Positions 1 through 12,344 of a stretch of 64,000 nt of DNA are shown here, piece after piece. The notes under the pieces were generated by a model, which worked only from the letters and a program-made list of their open reading frames with translations, was not told the DNA's origin and made no database searches. Source of the DNA: Castanea sativa (taxonomy: Eukaryota > Streptophyta > Magnoliopsida > Fagales > Fagaceae). The translations under genes and the position numbers were made by a program. Location: positions 52,499,751-52,563,750 of the forward strand of contig NC_134020.1 in the NCBI RefSeq assembly GCF_040712315.1, read 5' to 3'. Every line of letters begins with the position of its first letter. Position 1 is the stretch's first letter.

Positions 1-14
1 CACACCTATACATT

Positions 15-346
15 GATCAAAATGGGCAAATGCCATTTTCACGCAAAATAAAAAACAGCATTATGTCTCATTTTTCAAACTAATTAGGGAAATGTCCCTC
101 TTTTAAAATTCGATTTTTTCAAAATCAAGTTAAGCCCTATACTTATAGCGGCATTTTGTAACTTGAGTTTCATGAAATTGAGTTATAGGTATAAATAATA
201 ATAATAAAAAAAAAGCTCCAATTTTTTTTTTAAACTCGATTTTGAGAAAATTGAGTTTCAAAAAATGGATATTTCCCTAATTAGTTTGAGAAATGAGGCA
301 TTTGCCCATTTTGTTTGCACGAAATGGGCATTTGCCCATTTTTGCC
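15..346. mobile_element. MULE-type foldback MITE with 10-bp flanking duplication
   Basis: The two ends are inverted copies of each other. The left end (GATCAAAATGGGCAAATGCC) matches the reverse complement of the right end (GGCAAAAATGGGCAAATGCC), and the similarity continues for roughly 80-130 bases, including a shared block around AAACTAATTAGGGAAAT. The element is flanked by the direct repeat CCTATACATT at 5-14 and 347-356. Long terminal inverted repeats with a 9-10 bp target duplication are the hallmark of non-autonomous Mutator-like elements. No coding capacity is visible. The short minus-strand reading frame over 281-487 is an artefact of the right arm. Confidence 0.75.
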
Positions 347-356
347 CCTATACATT

Positions 357-817
357 CCACAAATAAATATAATAAATCTCATAATTAAGACCCAAAAAAG
401 TGTTTTTGTTTTCTTTGCTAAGAAAGACCTTTCATGCCTACATGGATATGGTAGCAAAAGAGAAAAAATGTTATACTCAACACTCATATAACTTCACAGG
501 AAAAATATATAAAGATTTAGATATATATGTCAATCATTCCAAAATTTACTAAGATTTATATAGTTTGACTAAAGTAAGAAGTGATCCGAGAATTAAAGTG
601 GATATGAAAAGGCAACGTACACATGTTTCTCACTGTGCTTTTGCAATATGTTTTGAGAACTTTGTGAAACACACCTAACCCACAATACGTGGGTGTATGA
701 CAAAGTTAAGCTATAAGTGTTTGTGGGGTGTGAGAGGTAAGACCATAATTCAAGTCTCTAGGAAAGAGTTTCACACATATATACACTTAAATTATGCTAA
801 AATTAAGCTAAAGTAGA

Positions 818-866
<49 letters not shown>

Positions 867-3800
867 AACCATGTTTCCCAAATTAACATTTCCCCCTAAT
901 GAAAATGAACATATCGAATTCCTTTTTTATCCAAACAATAGAAATGAAGTTGCATCTCATTACAAAAGGTGCATCAAATAGATTGAGATTCCTTTCTCCA
1001 AATATCATAATTTTCATAGTATCAATGCCTAATAAATCAAAAATATCATAATTTTCTTGCGAATGACATCTTTCAGGATTACCAACTTTACCACCATATG
1101 CATTTTCTTACTTGTTTGATTAAGAGTTGTGCTTGCATGTTACATCTTTCATGATCACCAACTTTACGTTTTCTTGCTTGTTTGACTAAGAAATTGTGAG
1201 TTGTGACCTAACACCTGAAAGTTAGAAGAGAAGATACTTTTCTTTTGTGAATCTCGTGAGTCATGACACACACACACAATCAACATTTCGTGCCTGCAAA
1301 AAAGTTCAAGCTTATTTCTAATCTTACTAAAGTCATTAATGGGGTCTAATTTTCACATTTTAATGTAGTACGCACCTAATGACCAATTACACCACTAAAT
1401 CTTTTTCATTGTCTTTTTATCTTTTTGACCACATTTTTTTTCTTCTTTTGGTGTGATCTCATTCAATTGTTTTCCTCAAAATTTCAAAAGTCTTCATGAG
1501 TCAATTCAATATTATGCTCAATGAACTTTGAATTTTTATTTTAAATAGAAATTTATATGTTAAAAAGCTATTAGTGAATAAGCACATAAAAGAGATAAAA
1601 GAGAAAAACATAAACAAGAATTTAAGGCGATTAGGCCTCACGTTAATTTACAATAGACAATTACATCTTCTCTATTTTAAATTTTGTTAACAATGAAACT
1701 AATATAGGGTTTATATTACTAAAAAATCCTAGAAAACTCTATACAGCTATACTAACCTATGATTAGTGTGCTTGTTTTACTAGTACATGAGCTTACATCC
1801 ACAACAAAAGTCCTTTGATGACTAAATCTTGTCTATTTTGAATTGTGATTACAATGAACTAAATGTAAGATTCATATAGAGAATTCTAGGTTAACTTCAG
1901 ACTAGCTTAGGGTTCAAACATGTGAGCACTCTATGTGCATTCCATTTCCATTTGATTGGATATAGATTCATGACCTTTATAGAAATAATTTTATCTTTGA
2001 CCGAATCCTAGTTACACTTTTGCTATCATAATTTATTTCAAATAACTTCGTGATTCAAACTCAATTAAAAGGGGGTATTAAATTATTAGCAAACTTTTAA
2101 CTTTTGTGTCTAAAAACATAAGTGCAAAATTAAAAGAAAAAAAAATGATGGTAATACTAATAGAAGTGTCAATAATAACTAATAAGTTTGGGTAATCAAA
2201 AATCAATTTTACACAGCAATTTTTTTGAAATATATAATAAAATATTTATTACCAATAATAGACATGGTGTACGCATTTATAGTATCACATTCACATAGAA
2301 AGACATTTCACTCAAAATTAAAGTCCAACTGGAAATATACTTGCTCAAAATTGGAGTGCAATTCAAATTTAAAGACACTCATATATCAAATCAAAGCCTA
2401 GTTAGAATGATATTTGGTATAAAATTTTGAATGCAATTAAAATCCAAAGTTGGATCCTTGATTAAGTTATTATTTTATATATTATATTATATAAATGGGG
2501 TTTTAAAAGAAAATGAAAAACTAACCCCTCTTGTATTATTTATAAGCACAATAGACTCCAATGAATCCAAAAAACAATTATGGGTTTGAAAAAGGGGCTA
2601 AATCCCAGCCCAAATTCAGTCTCTTGTTCATTCTAAAGTCAAATTTAGTCGAATAGACCATGGAGATGGCCCATAAAAAATTCCTTTAGTGTTACTTTTT
2701 TTTATTTTTTTTATTTTTATGAACTTCAGTTTTACAATTACTGCCAACGTACATAGACCACATTCCACATTGCCCCTCTTTTTCTTCTTCTCAACTCCCA
2801 TGTCAACACAACCTGTGACCCATTAACCAAACTTTTGTCATCTTAAACTGATATGCCGTGTTCATGATGATATATATGTACATGAATTCATTTTTTTGTC
2901 CAGTGTGCATGTCTTCTCCTTGCTAAACTGATACAATAACTTTTCTTCTCTCTCTCTCTCTCTCAACAATCATCATCATTTTTTTCTTTCTTATATGGGT
3001 GTTTCTTTCAGTTTTGTTTTTCCTGTTTCTAGCCTTTAAAAGTGAATTTTTGTCCCAAAAAAAAAAAATTTACCATTATTTATGAATATGCTTCATTTAT
3101 TAAGATTTTTTTGTTGAATATTCATCATCAAAACTTCCATTTGAAGCTTCAATTGCATCATTTTGAGCTTGATGTGAAAAAAAAAATCCAGATTTTCAGA
3201 ATATGGGTACAACCGTACAATTTCTAAGTTATGTAGGGAATTAGCAATTTCAGAAAAGTCTGAAATTTATAGATTGATTTGTCTTGTGTTGACTCTTTTA
3301 TTTTCTATAGCAACTATATGACAAGAATTTTCAATTATGAAACTGGTAAAAACAAGACTTGGCAATAGAATGGAGGATTAGGTTTTGGTCGATAATATGA
3401 TAGTTTATATAAAAAAAAATGAAATTGTTGGGAATTTCACTTTGAAGATGATAGTGGATCAATTTTATTCCATAAAATACCATCATCGACAATAAATTTG
3501 ATATAAAATGTACTTTTTTTATAATGTTTTTGTATATGTCTATAGTAAGTTTTTGTATGTTTATTAGTGTTTAAAAATATAATTATATATACTTATATGT
3601 CAAATATTCAATAGACTTATGAATTATATTTATTATGTCAATACTACAAATTGGCCCTCCAAATAAAAAATTTCTAGCTATGCTTCCTGATTACAATAGA
3701 AATGTTAAGCTCATATCATGGAATTCACGTCATTAATCATCTACAATCATTGACAATGTAATTGTAAACTTGATTAGGAGGAGGTGGTTTATTAAGCAAG

Positions 3801-4014
3801 AAAGTAACACAAGAAAAAGGTTAGCATCGAGCTCCACAACAAGTTGCTCAACACCCAAAAAAAACAACTAGCATTTCATTCTTGGAGAATTAAACTATAC
3901 TTTTTTCTTTTCTTTTCTTTTTTCCGTATATATCATTTATATTTGATCTTAACTACTAATACAAAATATCGCTTTATTTCATATGTATTTTATAAAAGTA
4001 GATTACCAAAAGAT
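357..4014. other. AT-rich noncoding stretch
   Basis: No supported gene. It contains a degraded SINE-1-like segment at about 690-830 (see the copies at 29,945 and 51,041), a (TA)n microsatellite at about 818-865 and a short (CT)n run near 2,947-2,964. The small open frames here have no recognisable domain and no codon structure. Confidence 0.6.
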
Positions 4015-4925
4015 TTTTTTTTAGGGAGTTTCAACCTATGGTATCTGCTCTTAATGATAGTTCTTTATCGTTGTAAGTGCACAATTGAGCCAGGACCCAA
4101 AGACAAACGTGAACTCAGGCCCAATGAGCCTTTAATAATAAAATTTGTAGAGTGTGGATTTAAATCTAGTTTAGTGGTGTTGGAAGCTTGACAAACAGGC
4201 TAAGGTGTTACAATACTTGCAAATAATATACAAATGTGGCGGAGGAACCTCCTCGGACGTAAGCCAATGACGATATATGTATTATTTCTCTTTTCTCTTC
4301 CAAAGATTACAGATCTCCTCCTTTCTCTCTCCTTTCTTTTTTGGCTCACTCTCTCTTTAAATACTTCTTTCCCTTTTGTCCACGTGTCACCCAAATCTTC
4401 TCCTCCCTTCTTCCACTACCTTCCTAAAGTCCTTAAATAATAGCAGGAATGTGGAATTCTACTGTTCAGGGGTCACTTCCCCATTAATGCGGCCAGAGAA
4501 GTACGTGCAGGATCTTTAGTGTGAAGGTAGCAGCCTTTTTCTAAGATATTTTTCTCATACCGCTGCGTCTAGAGGGTACTTGAATCCCCCTCTTAACCAA
4601 CAGTTTTTCCAGAACTCTGCCTTGATCTTTTTGGAGAATCCCAGGGTCATCGCGGGTCTGTTCGAGGAGAGATTTGTCCTCTGACAAATCCTCGGACCCT
4701 CGACCTGTGGGCCGACCTGCAGCCCTAGAAGCTTTTAGTCAAAAACGAACTAGCGCCCATCAATAAAGCCCAATGCCCAAATACTTATTTAGGTCCTTTT
4801 AGTCCCCACAATCGTCATACCAAGACACTAATTATTATTATTATTTTTTTGTAGGTAGGAATTGAACTCTTGATCTCTTATTCAACCATCAGAGACTTTA
4901 CTAATTGAGTTAATTAGAACTCACT
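4015..4925 (-). mobile_element. tRNA-derived SINE (family 2), split by a solo LTR
   Basis: Read on the minus strand, about 4,925-4,811 followed by 4,071-4,015 resembles the rc of 22,183-22,335. Shared parts are a tRNA-like head with a box-B-like GTTCAATTCC, the phrase around AAAGTCTCTGATGGTTGAAT, then a tail through CTTGGT and a GTTGAAACTC-like end before an A-rich tract. The element is interrupted by the LTR at 4,072-4,810. Confidence 0.6.
4072..4810. mobile_element. Solo LTR, 739 bp, TSD ATCGT
   Basis: The segment begins TGTAAGTGC and ends CCCCACA (TG...CA termini). It is flanked by the 5-bp direct repeat ATCGT at 4,067-4,071 and 4,811-4,815. No internal retrotransposon domain lies between the flanks, so this looks like the product of LTR-LTR recombination. 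Removing it restores a continuous SINE-2 copy, which independently supports both boundaries. The parent family is not identifiable from the LTR alone and it is unlike the LTRs at 41,870 and 47,701. Confidence 0.75.
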
Positions 4926-4930
4926 GGAAC

Positions 4931-6659
4931 TCACTTAACGGAAGATATTTTAGTTGTGCTTTTTTAGTAGTTCATGCATACTAAATAAAAATTCCTTAAA
5001 AAAAGGATACAACTTCTGTATTTGTGGATTAGACATGATATAATGTGGACATGTATTCACAATTGGACACAAGTCCACATTGTATTGTGCTTATTACAAA
5101 AATGCACAGTTCAAAAGCTTCACTCTAATTTTTTTTTTTTTTTAAAGCATGCTAAGCTGCTAGGGGAAATTACACTTTATCCTCTTACGCTATACCCATT
5201 TTACCCTTACTCTCTAAACTATGCGAATGCACACTTACTCCTCCTAAACTATTACTCATATAACATCTTAAATTATGATAATGTACACTTACCTTCCTAA
5301 ATTATTACCCACGTAACACTTTGCACTCCATCCCATGTATAATTGTTTGTCATTTCTATATCTTAATTTTTGTTTTCCAATGCATTTTCTAATGGCTTTT
5401 TGCCTTTTTATGTAAATGTATATTGCTAGATTTTTTATTATTATTATTATTTAATTTCTAGTAAGGAAATTCATCTGGGTCTTTGTAATTTTGGATGAAT
5501 CTGGAAGTTGGGATTTTTTCTTCTTCTGTTGTATCATTGTATTTGGAGATTGTTTGAATACGTGTTTATGTATTGGGCTGCATCCGATATATGAGTAATT
5601 GGAGAGTGCTTTGGCTTTGATGAAGATTTCAGATCTAAGCAATGTTAGTGAAAATAAATAAATAACACAGAGATTTATGTGATTCAACAATGTGTCTACA
5701 TCTATGGCTGTTAGCAATTGAGAATTCAACTCCATGAAAAAGAAGGGTTTACAATGAATTTACAAGAAACCATAACCCAGTACATTGAATTTGCCAATAT
5801 ATGTTTACCATACCAAGTGTTACTTTCTCATTCGGATTATGAGCCACTATCTAACAGGCTCAGTAAGAGAGGATTTTAAGGTTTTGAGTAGGATTTGGTA
5901 AATTCAGTAATGGGCATTTCTCACTTTAGCATGTATAGTTGTAGTTAATGTCAGCTGGAATTGGTTTAGTTTAAAGACGTAATTTATTTGGGTATGCAGG
6001 ACCTGAATCTGGAACAATAACATATTGCATTGTTGTCAAATTCTCACAATGTTTCTTGACTATTTAGGCCGTGCACTTGTTGGGTTAGATTTGGCTGACC
6101 CTAATTAGTTTGTTGAGGAACCATTGTTGCCCCCAAAATTTAGGGACTAAGTTTTTTGTAATTGTAGTTCTGTTGTGCTTGTTGGGTTAGATTTGTACTA
6201 AGCTGCTTATGAACCTCTGTCTTTGCGGTGACTCTTCTGTGGGTGTTGCACACGATAGTCTCGGGACTAAGACCACATCTCTTGTTAGATACAACTCTAC
6301 CACTAGTAGAAAAATTTGCTTCCAATGCTACCATGGAACTGATAATATTTCACGTGCCCTAATAGAAAGTACAGAATACTTACTTTGATTTGTTTTCCAC
6401 CAACCCAATAAATCAAACGATCATTTTTTCTTAATTTCAAGTAAATGTTGATTTAAATAACGCTGTAACTCATATAAGCCACTTGATGTTAGTGAAGATG
6501 CCTGTTTTCTTCTTCTTTTAACCATGTGCGATAAACATTTTGTTCTTCTTGGTCACCTAGAAAATTAGTGGTGGACAAAGAGCTTTTTGTGTTGTGTGTT
6601 TGGGAATCTATTTCAAAACTTTTATAAGCATTCCTATAATAATCAAATAATTTAGTCAT
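4931..6659. other. Noncoding intergenic stretch
   Basis: I see no supported gene. It is AT-rich with runs of simple sequence. The region 5,165-5,330 has loosely repeated phrases (variants of CACTTACTCCTCCTAAACTATTA) that look like decayed repeat DNA. Confidence 0.5.
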
Positions 6660-6665
6660 TGGTGC

Positions 6666-6950
6666 GGTTTGGATACAAATTATTTGCGTCTGCGTTTAGA
6701 GAGATCACGTTTCAGCTCTTTTTTTTTTTATTCACGCGTTTTCTGCTTTTTGGAGACAAATAACACTGTTTATCATTGTTTACGCACTATTTCGATACTG
6801 TTTACGCACTGTTCATGGGACCCACAAGTACTTTATTGAGTTTATTCAGAAAAAAATATTAAAAATGGGTCCCGCACTACTATTCACACATTAAAAAATT
6901 ATTTTGCTACAGTGTTTTCAGTTTTCAGCAATAAGTTCTATCCAAACGTA
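6666..6950 (+). mobile_element. MITE of the GTTTTCAG family, copy 1
   Basis: Starts at GGTTTGGATAC and ends at TATCCAAACGTA, which are inverted copies. The right half carries the family signature: a tract like GGGTCCCGCACTACTATTCACAC, then ATTTTGCTACAGTGTTTTCAG. It is flanked by TGGTGC at 6,660-6,665 and 6,951-6,956, although the exact duplication length is uncertain. Related copies lie at 22,537 (minus), 34,964 and 63,529. Confidence 0.65.
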
Positions 6951-7909
6951 TGGTGCCTTGAATTTGGTGTCTTGAATTATTTTGCTACAGTGTTTTCAGT
7001 TTTCAGTTTTCAGTTTGAGTTTGAAATGATCGTATGGTGTCTTGAATTTTTTCAACTTCATTATAAATTATTTCTAAAAAAGTAAACTCTTGAATTTTAA
7101 ACCTAGGATCAAGAAAAATAGCTATTCCAAAATCAGAGGCATATATCCGAAATTTTTGTCACATGATTAATAATTTAAATAACTACCTAAGTGCTGATAA
7201 TCAACATTTATTTATATTTTAATGACGTGACAAAATACAATCTATTCATAGTAGAAGATAGCTAGGAATATGATTTAAAAATTTTAATTCTAAGGGTAGA
7301 TAAGAACTTTTAAATATCTCAATCTGTTGTAAAACAAATTTAATTATAAATTACATGTAATTGTAAAAAGAAGGTGAAAAAATTCAATAGTTTCTTTTAC
7401 ATGAAAAATTGGAAATATTATTAAATTCGTAATAGTATCACCAAAATATTGGGAAATAATAGAGTTGGAGAAGCAAACTCATTAAAAAAATAAATAAAGA
7501 AGAAAAGATTAAAAAAAGACAAATTGCAGTCTGGATTAAATTATCAGAATAAATGACACTGTATGGACCCTTGTCCCCTAAAGCGGCAACTGTTTCGCGT
7601 CGGTCCAAGCCCAATTGGTTGGAAAAGTCTTAAAACAAGAGAGAAGCAATGAGCCAAAAAAAGTGGTTGGCTTTAAAACTTTGAAAACTTTGAATACGAC
7701 TTCCCAAGTCTTAGGAAATCGTATCAACAACTATCAAATTGAATCTAACACCAACCACCAGATTCTAAGATTCCAGCTCATTCTTAAAGCATATGGCTCT
7801 CTATATATTTAAGAAATTTATCATTTAGTACTAGTATCTTTTTTTCTTTTTCTTCTTTTTATCCCTTTTTCAGCTTTATTATTTTCTTTCTTATGGACTT
7901 TATATCAGG

Positions 7910-8162
7910 TTATAATGCACTCCTTTTTAAAGACATTCGGTTTATTTTGGGTTCACTTAGAACTTATTCTTTCTCTCAGGTAGTAGGGCAATTCTGTAGT
8001 CTATGTTTCTAACTAGGAGAGCAAGACAATTGGACCTTTTGTTAGTTTGGATGGAATCTGTTCCTTCAAACATTTCTTTTCTTGTAACGGTTGATTTTCA
8101 TTCTATTTAATAGACTAATCAATGTTGTTCCTTAAAAAAAAAATTATAATGCACTCGTTTTT
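7910..8162 (+). mobile_element. 5'-truncated LINE-like/retroposed tail with target duplication
   Basis: A near-perfect direct repeat, TTATAATGCACTC followed by C or G and TTTTT, occurs at 7,910-7,928 and 8,144-8,162. Between them lies about 215 bp ending in an A tract at 8,134-8,143, directly before the right copy. A target duplication of more than 15 bp with a poly(A) end is the signature of LINE-type insertion. No reverse transcriptase coding sequence remains, so the parent element is unknown. Confidence 0.6.
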
Positions 8163-11000
8163 ATTTTATTTATTGTTATGAGAAATCCTTTGTTTTTTTG
8201 TTCAAATTTTTTTGTCCAATTTAAAGAAATATTATTTAGCACATTTCTAAAATTAATTTTCTTAATTTTTTTTGTTTGATATATCGATGATAATTAGGAG
8301 TGGGTGGATCAAAATTTTGGATGTCTCCATTGAAAGCATCAAAAAAATGCCAATAAATTAAGTTACAAGACTTATTGAATCTCTTTTTATTTAAATTTAA
8401 ACAAAATACAATAGAAAATAATATTATCTTTTCGAATAAACTAAAATAATATATTATAGCAGTTATGAAATTTGTGTTTATTGAGTTTTAAGGAATATTT
8501 TTCGATATAGAAAAGTGAATAAGTATCTGGGGATGGTAAGTTGAATTTCTTGATTGAAAAGATTAGTTTTTTTTTCTTTAACAAAAGACAAAATAACTGG
8601 TTAATAGTCTTGAACTCAACTACCATTTTCTGGTATATTTGATAAATAAGTATTGGGTTCAAAAATCATTCCTCTAGCTATCGAATTTTAAAAAATCAAA
8701 ACAAAAACAAATTATATAATAATTAGATCCATGATGTCCATTTTTAATTTTAAGTTATAACACTTTTGATCCCTTCCATCTTCTTGTGTATATAATTAGT
8801 AAAAATTACACTAAAAAAATTAAGTTGAAATGTCTGCTCAACAAATATGGTATATAGGAAAATTACATGTTTGAGAAACAAAAGGGCTGTTATTAAAAAA
8901 ACAAAAACGAAAAGGGCATTGTATAATTTTTTTATAGAATAATTTAATATCTGGTTTATAATATATTATTTAACCAAAATACAACTATAAAATGACATAA
9001 CCTTTATAGTTATAAACTGGGTCACATTGCCTCTTTTTGATTACGATGACTCTTTATCAATACCACATTTAACTTTAAGCTAACTTTTTTCTTTTTTTGG
9101 TGGAAAACTTTAAGCTAACTAAAATCTGCAATTTTAAACTCCCCTCCCCCCCCCCCCCCCCCCCTTTTTTTTTTAATGTATGATCAATTCATTTTCAATG
9201 ACTGAATCTAGAAGACTAGAACCACGACAAAAGTAATACTCCTTTGTAATTTGTTTTCTAAAAGAAAAAAGGGCTCATTTAGACCCTCTCCAATTGAAAA
9301 GAAACCACAAATATTTTATTAAATAATATTCCTACACGTTTTGTATGTTTACAACAAAAATAAATTAAAATGTAGACAAATATCAAGAAAAATACACAAA
9401 CATAATAATTCATGTATGCAAATCTATGAATTATTGAACCATTATGAGGTATGAGTTGGTAGTAGGAGATATCGCAATTTGTATCGTTTCAAATGATATT
9501 TAATAAGAGATGCATTGTTTGAATAGTGATGTTTTAACAAATATATTGTACCTATAATGATAGTCTCATCATAATTCTAGTAGCATATGTGATATTATTT
9601 ATTACTGTCACGTGGTATGAAGTTAATAAGTTCACAAAAACTCATTTTTTATTTAGACAAAAAAAAATCCAATGAATTATTGACGAGTACTTTATATTTC
9701 TTTCTCCGAAATAATGTATCATATACCTCATAATTAAATTCATCCAAAAAAAACCTCATAATTAAATTGTTTATTTTTTCTTAACGAGAACTCATAAGAC
9801 ATTGTCGATAAAACCGAGCCCACGCTCCCGCTGTCACAACTAATGTAGAGAGTCTATTCCACCAACCCACAAGGCCACAACCAAGATCTCAAAATCGAAT
9901 CACGCGTCTTTGCTGACCGTGTCCCACACGCACCAGCTGACAATTTGGACGGTCCTCTCAAAGAGTTTCTTATATTTTTGGTTTCTCCCAAAAAAGAAAA
10001 GAAAAGTAATATTGCATACATTTGTGAATAACATTTTTGGAAATTGGTTATGCACGAAAATCAATAGAAAGCTTTTTAAAAAAAATGAATAGAAAGATTT
10101 ATTTGTGTTTTCAATCACAAACTATAAATTTGTAAATTAAAGGAATATATTTGATTTTGCTTTTTCTCACTTTAGGGATAATTATATATTAAGTAGTAAA
10201 GACATTGTATTCATATTGTGCAGTATGAACTACTATTTAATCGATTTATTTTGCACTTAACTAGTATTCTAAAGTAGTATTTAACTATTTATTTGCCCTT
10301 TCAAACAACAAAAAGTAGTAGACGTTTAACCACTTTCAACAATAACAACAATAATAATATAATAAAGACGTTAGGTTTGAATAAAGAAAATCTAATACCC
10401 AAGGCAAATGTAATAGTGTGAGTTTTTTTTTTTTTTTTGACAAAAATAGTGTGACTTGTGTTAATCTTTTTCTTTTTCTTCTGGTCATTTTCTTGATATC
10501 TATTTTAGTATAAACATTATATTATCATTTACGACTAAGGGATTTGTAGTTTAATTGATCGACACCTCTTCCTATTTTCAATGAAAATATTCAGAATTCA
10601 AATTCTCATATTCCCATAATAAATATCAAATTACTAAAAAAAATAAAATATATTACAAATTACACCAATAACTTTTATGTATCATACAATTATCATTTAT
10701 TTATCCTCTAAGTGACAATGGATTCTTAGTAACATATATGGTAACACTAACAATGGATTCTTGCTAACATATAAGAGAATATATCATAAATGTGCAGTGA
10801 TTCTCTCACAGCATGTGAGTCTCACTTGTAGGAAAAATTATTATTTACAAGGATTGCTAATGTGGTCCTCCTTGATCAATGAGATAATATCATCTATGCA
10901 AATGTGCGTGCGAACTTCCTAATCAGTACAAAGAATAAAAAATAAAAAAATTACTAGATAATATCACATTTACATAAAATAACAACATTTTATTAATTAG
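8163..11000. other. AT-rich noncoding stretch
   Basis: No supported gene. It contains a poly(C) run at about 9,142-9,164, poly(T) at about 10,423-10,438 and short direct repeats of CAATGGATTCTT near 10,718-10,765. The small overlapping open frames near 9,900-10,118 are on opposite strands and show no domain. Confidence 0.5.
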
Positions 11001-11203
11001 GAGGTCGGGGAAGAGTTCAAATCTTCTGTCCTACTTTTTCCGCTCCACTCTATATTCTACCAATAAAAACTTGCCACATGTTCACCTCAATAATGGTCGT
11101 ATTTAATTAATCAGGTGAATATGTGGTAAGTTTTTATTGATAAAATATAGAGTGGAGTAAGAAAATTGAGATAGAAGATTTGGACTCTGTTAAAGAGGAC
11201 CAC
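11001..11203. repeat. Foldback (inverted-repeat) element upstream of the RER gene
   Basis: The left arm at about 11,001-11,095 (with CAAATCTTCTGTC, CCACTCTATATT, CAATAAAAACTTGCCACAT) is matched inversely by the right arm at about 11,110-11,203 (ATGTGGTAAGTTTTTATTG, AATATAGAGTGGAG, AGAAGATTTGGA). The arms are about 90-100 bases with a short loop. It looks like a MITE. No clear target duplication was found. It ends about 535 bp before the RER start codon, so it may lie in the promoter region. Confidence 0.65.
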
Positions 11204-11738
11204 GACAGCGGCCCTCTTGGTGGACTTAATAATTTCTCCACTTGCACACCTTTAATTATATATTCTTAAAAAGGCTAAAACCCATATATTAATTAATACC
11301 ATAATAATACATTTGCATCATCAATAATCCACATTATTTAATTTTTTTTTTTATTTTTTATTTTTTATATTTAGCAATAGATCATCAATTTGAGTCCAAG
11401 TGAGAATGCACCCAATTTTTACGCATAGAGAGTAGAAAAGTTAGGAGCGTGAATTCAGGCGCAGCAAAAAAGAGAGAGTAGGGATTTGATTAGGAATCGT
11501 TGAAAAACCAAAAACCCCCCTAAATACTAAAAACCCTTCTTTCCTTAGAAACATCGCCCCCCCCCCCCAACCCCCACTACTCCAAAAAGTGGGACAGAAA
11601 CACAACACAACACAAAGATCTCACGAAGTACATTAAACACTCACCAAAGTTGAACCAGAAAAAAGAAGAAGAAGTGTTTACACAGAGAGAGAGAGAGAGA
11701 GAGAGTTTTAGAGAGAGAGAGAGAGAGAATAAACAAAA
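11204..11738 (+). promoter_or_regulatory. Probable promoter and 5' UTR of the RER gene
   Basis: The region before the ATG at 11,739 changes from AT-rich to a C/A-rich leader with a poly(C) run at 11,559-11,568 and ends in two (GA)n tracts (about 11,683-11,704 and 11,711-11,728). A pyrimidine/purine microsatellite leader is common in plant 5' UTRs. The transcription start and core promoter cannot be fixed by eye. Confidence 0.4.
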
Positions 11739-12306
11739 ATGTCGATCGCATTTTGCTTCACTCCCTCATCATCTAACGCTTCTCTCTCCAAACCCAATCC
11801 TCACCTTCCATTCCTCTCTTCTTCATCACCACCGCCGCCACCCACTTCCCTCCACCTCCGTCTCTCTCTCTCACCCTCTTCCCTCTCTCTCCACCACAAC
11901 AACAACAACCCCCACCGCCACCTACTCACCGCTTTCTCCGCCGCAAACGACGCCGTATCATTCCCCGGCGGAGACGACAACAACAACAACAACAACAATG
12001 GAAATAGCGGCGGCGGAGGAGGAGGAGGAGGCGACGAGGGGTCGTCGGCGGAGGACAAGAACAGGGAGGAGGCTTTGATGGTGCTGGCGGAGGCTGGGAG
12101 GTCGTTGAAGAATTTGCCTAAGGACTTGGCGGCGGCGATCGAGGCCGGGAGAGTCCCCGGCGCGGTGGTGTCGAGGTTTTTGGAGCTGGAGAAGTCGCCG
12201 GTGATGCGGTGGTTGATGCAGTTCGGTGCGTTCAAGGAGAGGCTCTTGGCTGACGATCTCTTCCTCGCTAAGGTCTTCATGGAATGCGGCGTTGGCATGT
12301 TCACCA

Positions 12307-12344
<38 letters not shown>

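Noticed and set aside
3844..4191. 115-codon open frame
   Set aside because: It starts in noncoding DNA and runs into the solo LTR; no domain.
9142..9164. Long poly(C) and poly(G) runs here and at about 13,966, 14,420, 22,436, 55,010 and 61,010
   Set aside because: Homopolymers of unreliable length. No G-quadruplex spacing beyond the run itself is evident, so no functional claim is made.
11801..12307. 168-codon minus-strand open frame opposite RER exon 1
   Set aside because: It mirrors the GC-rich exon 1 and its Gly/Asn repeats. The sense product has clear family homology.
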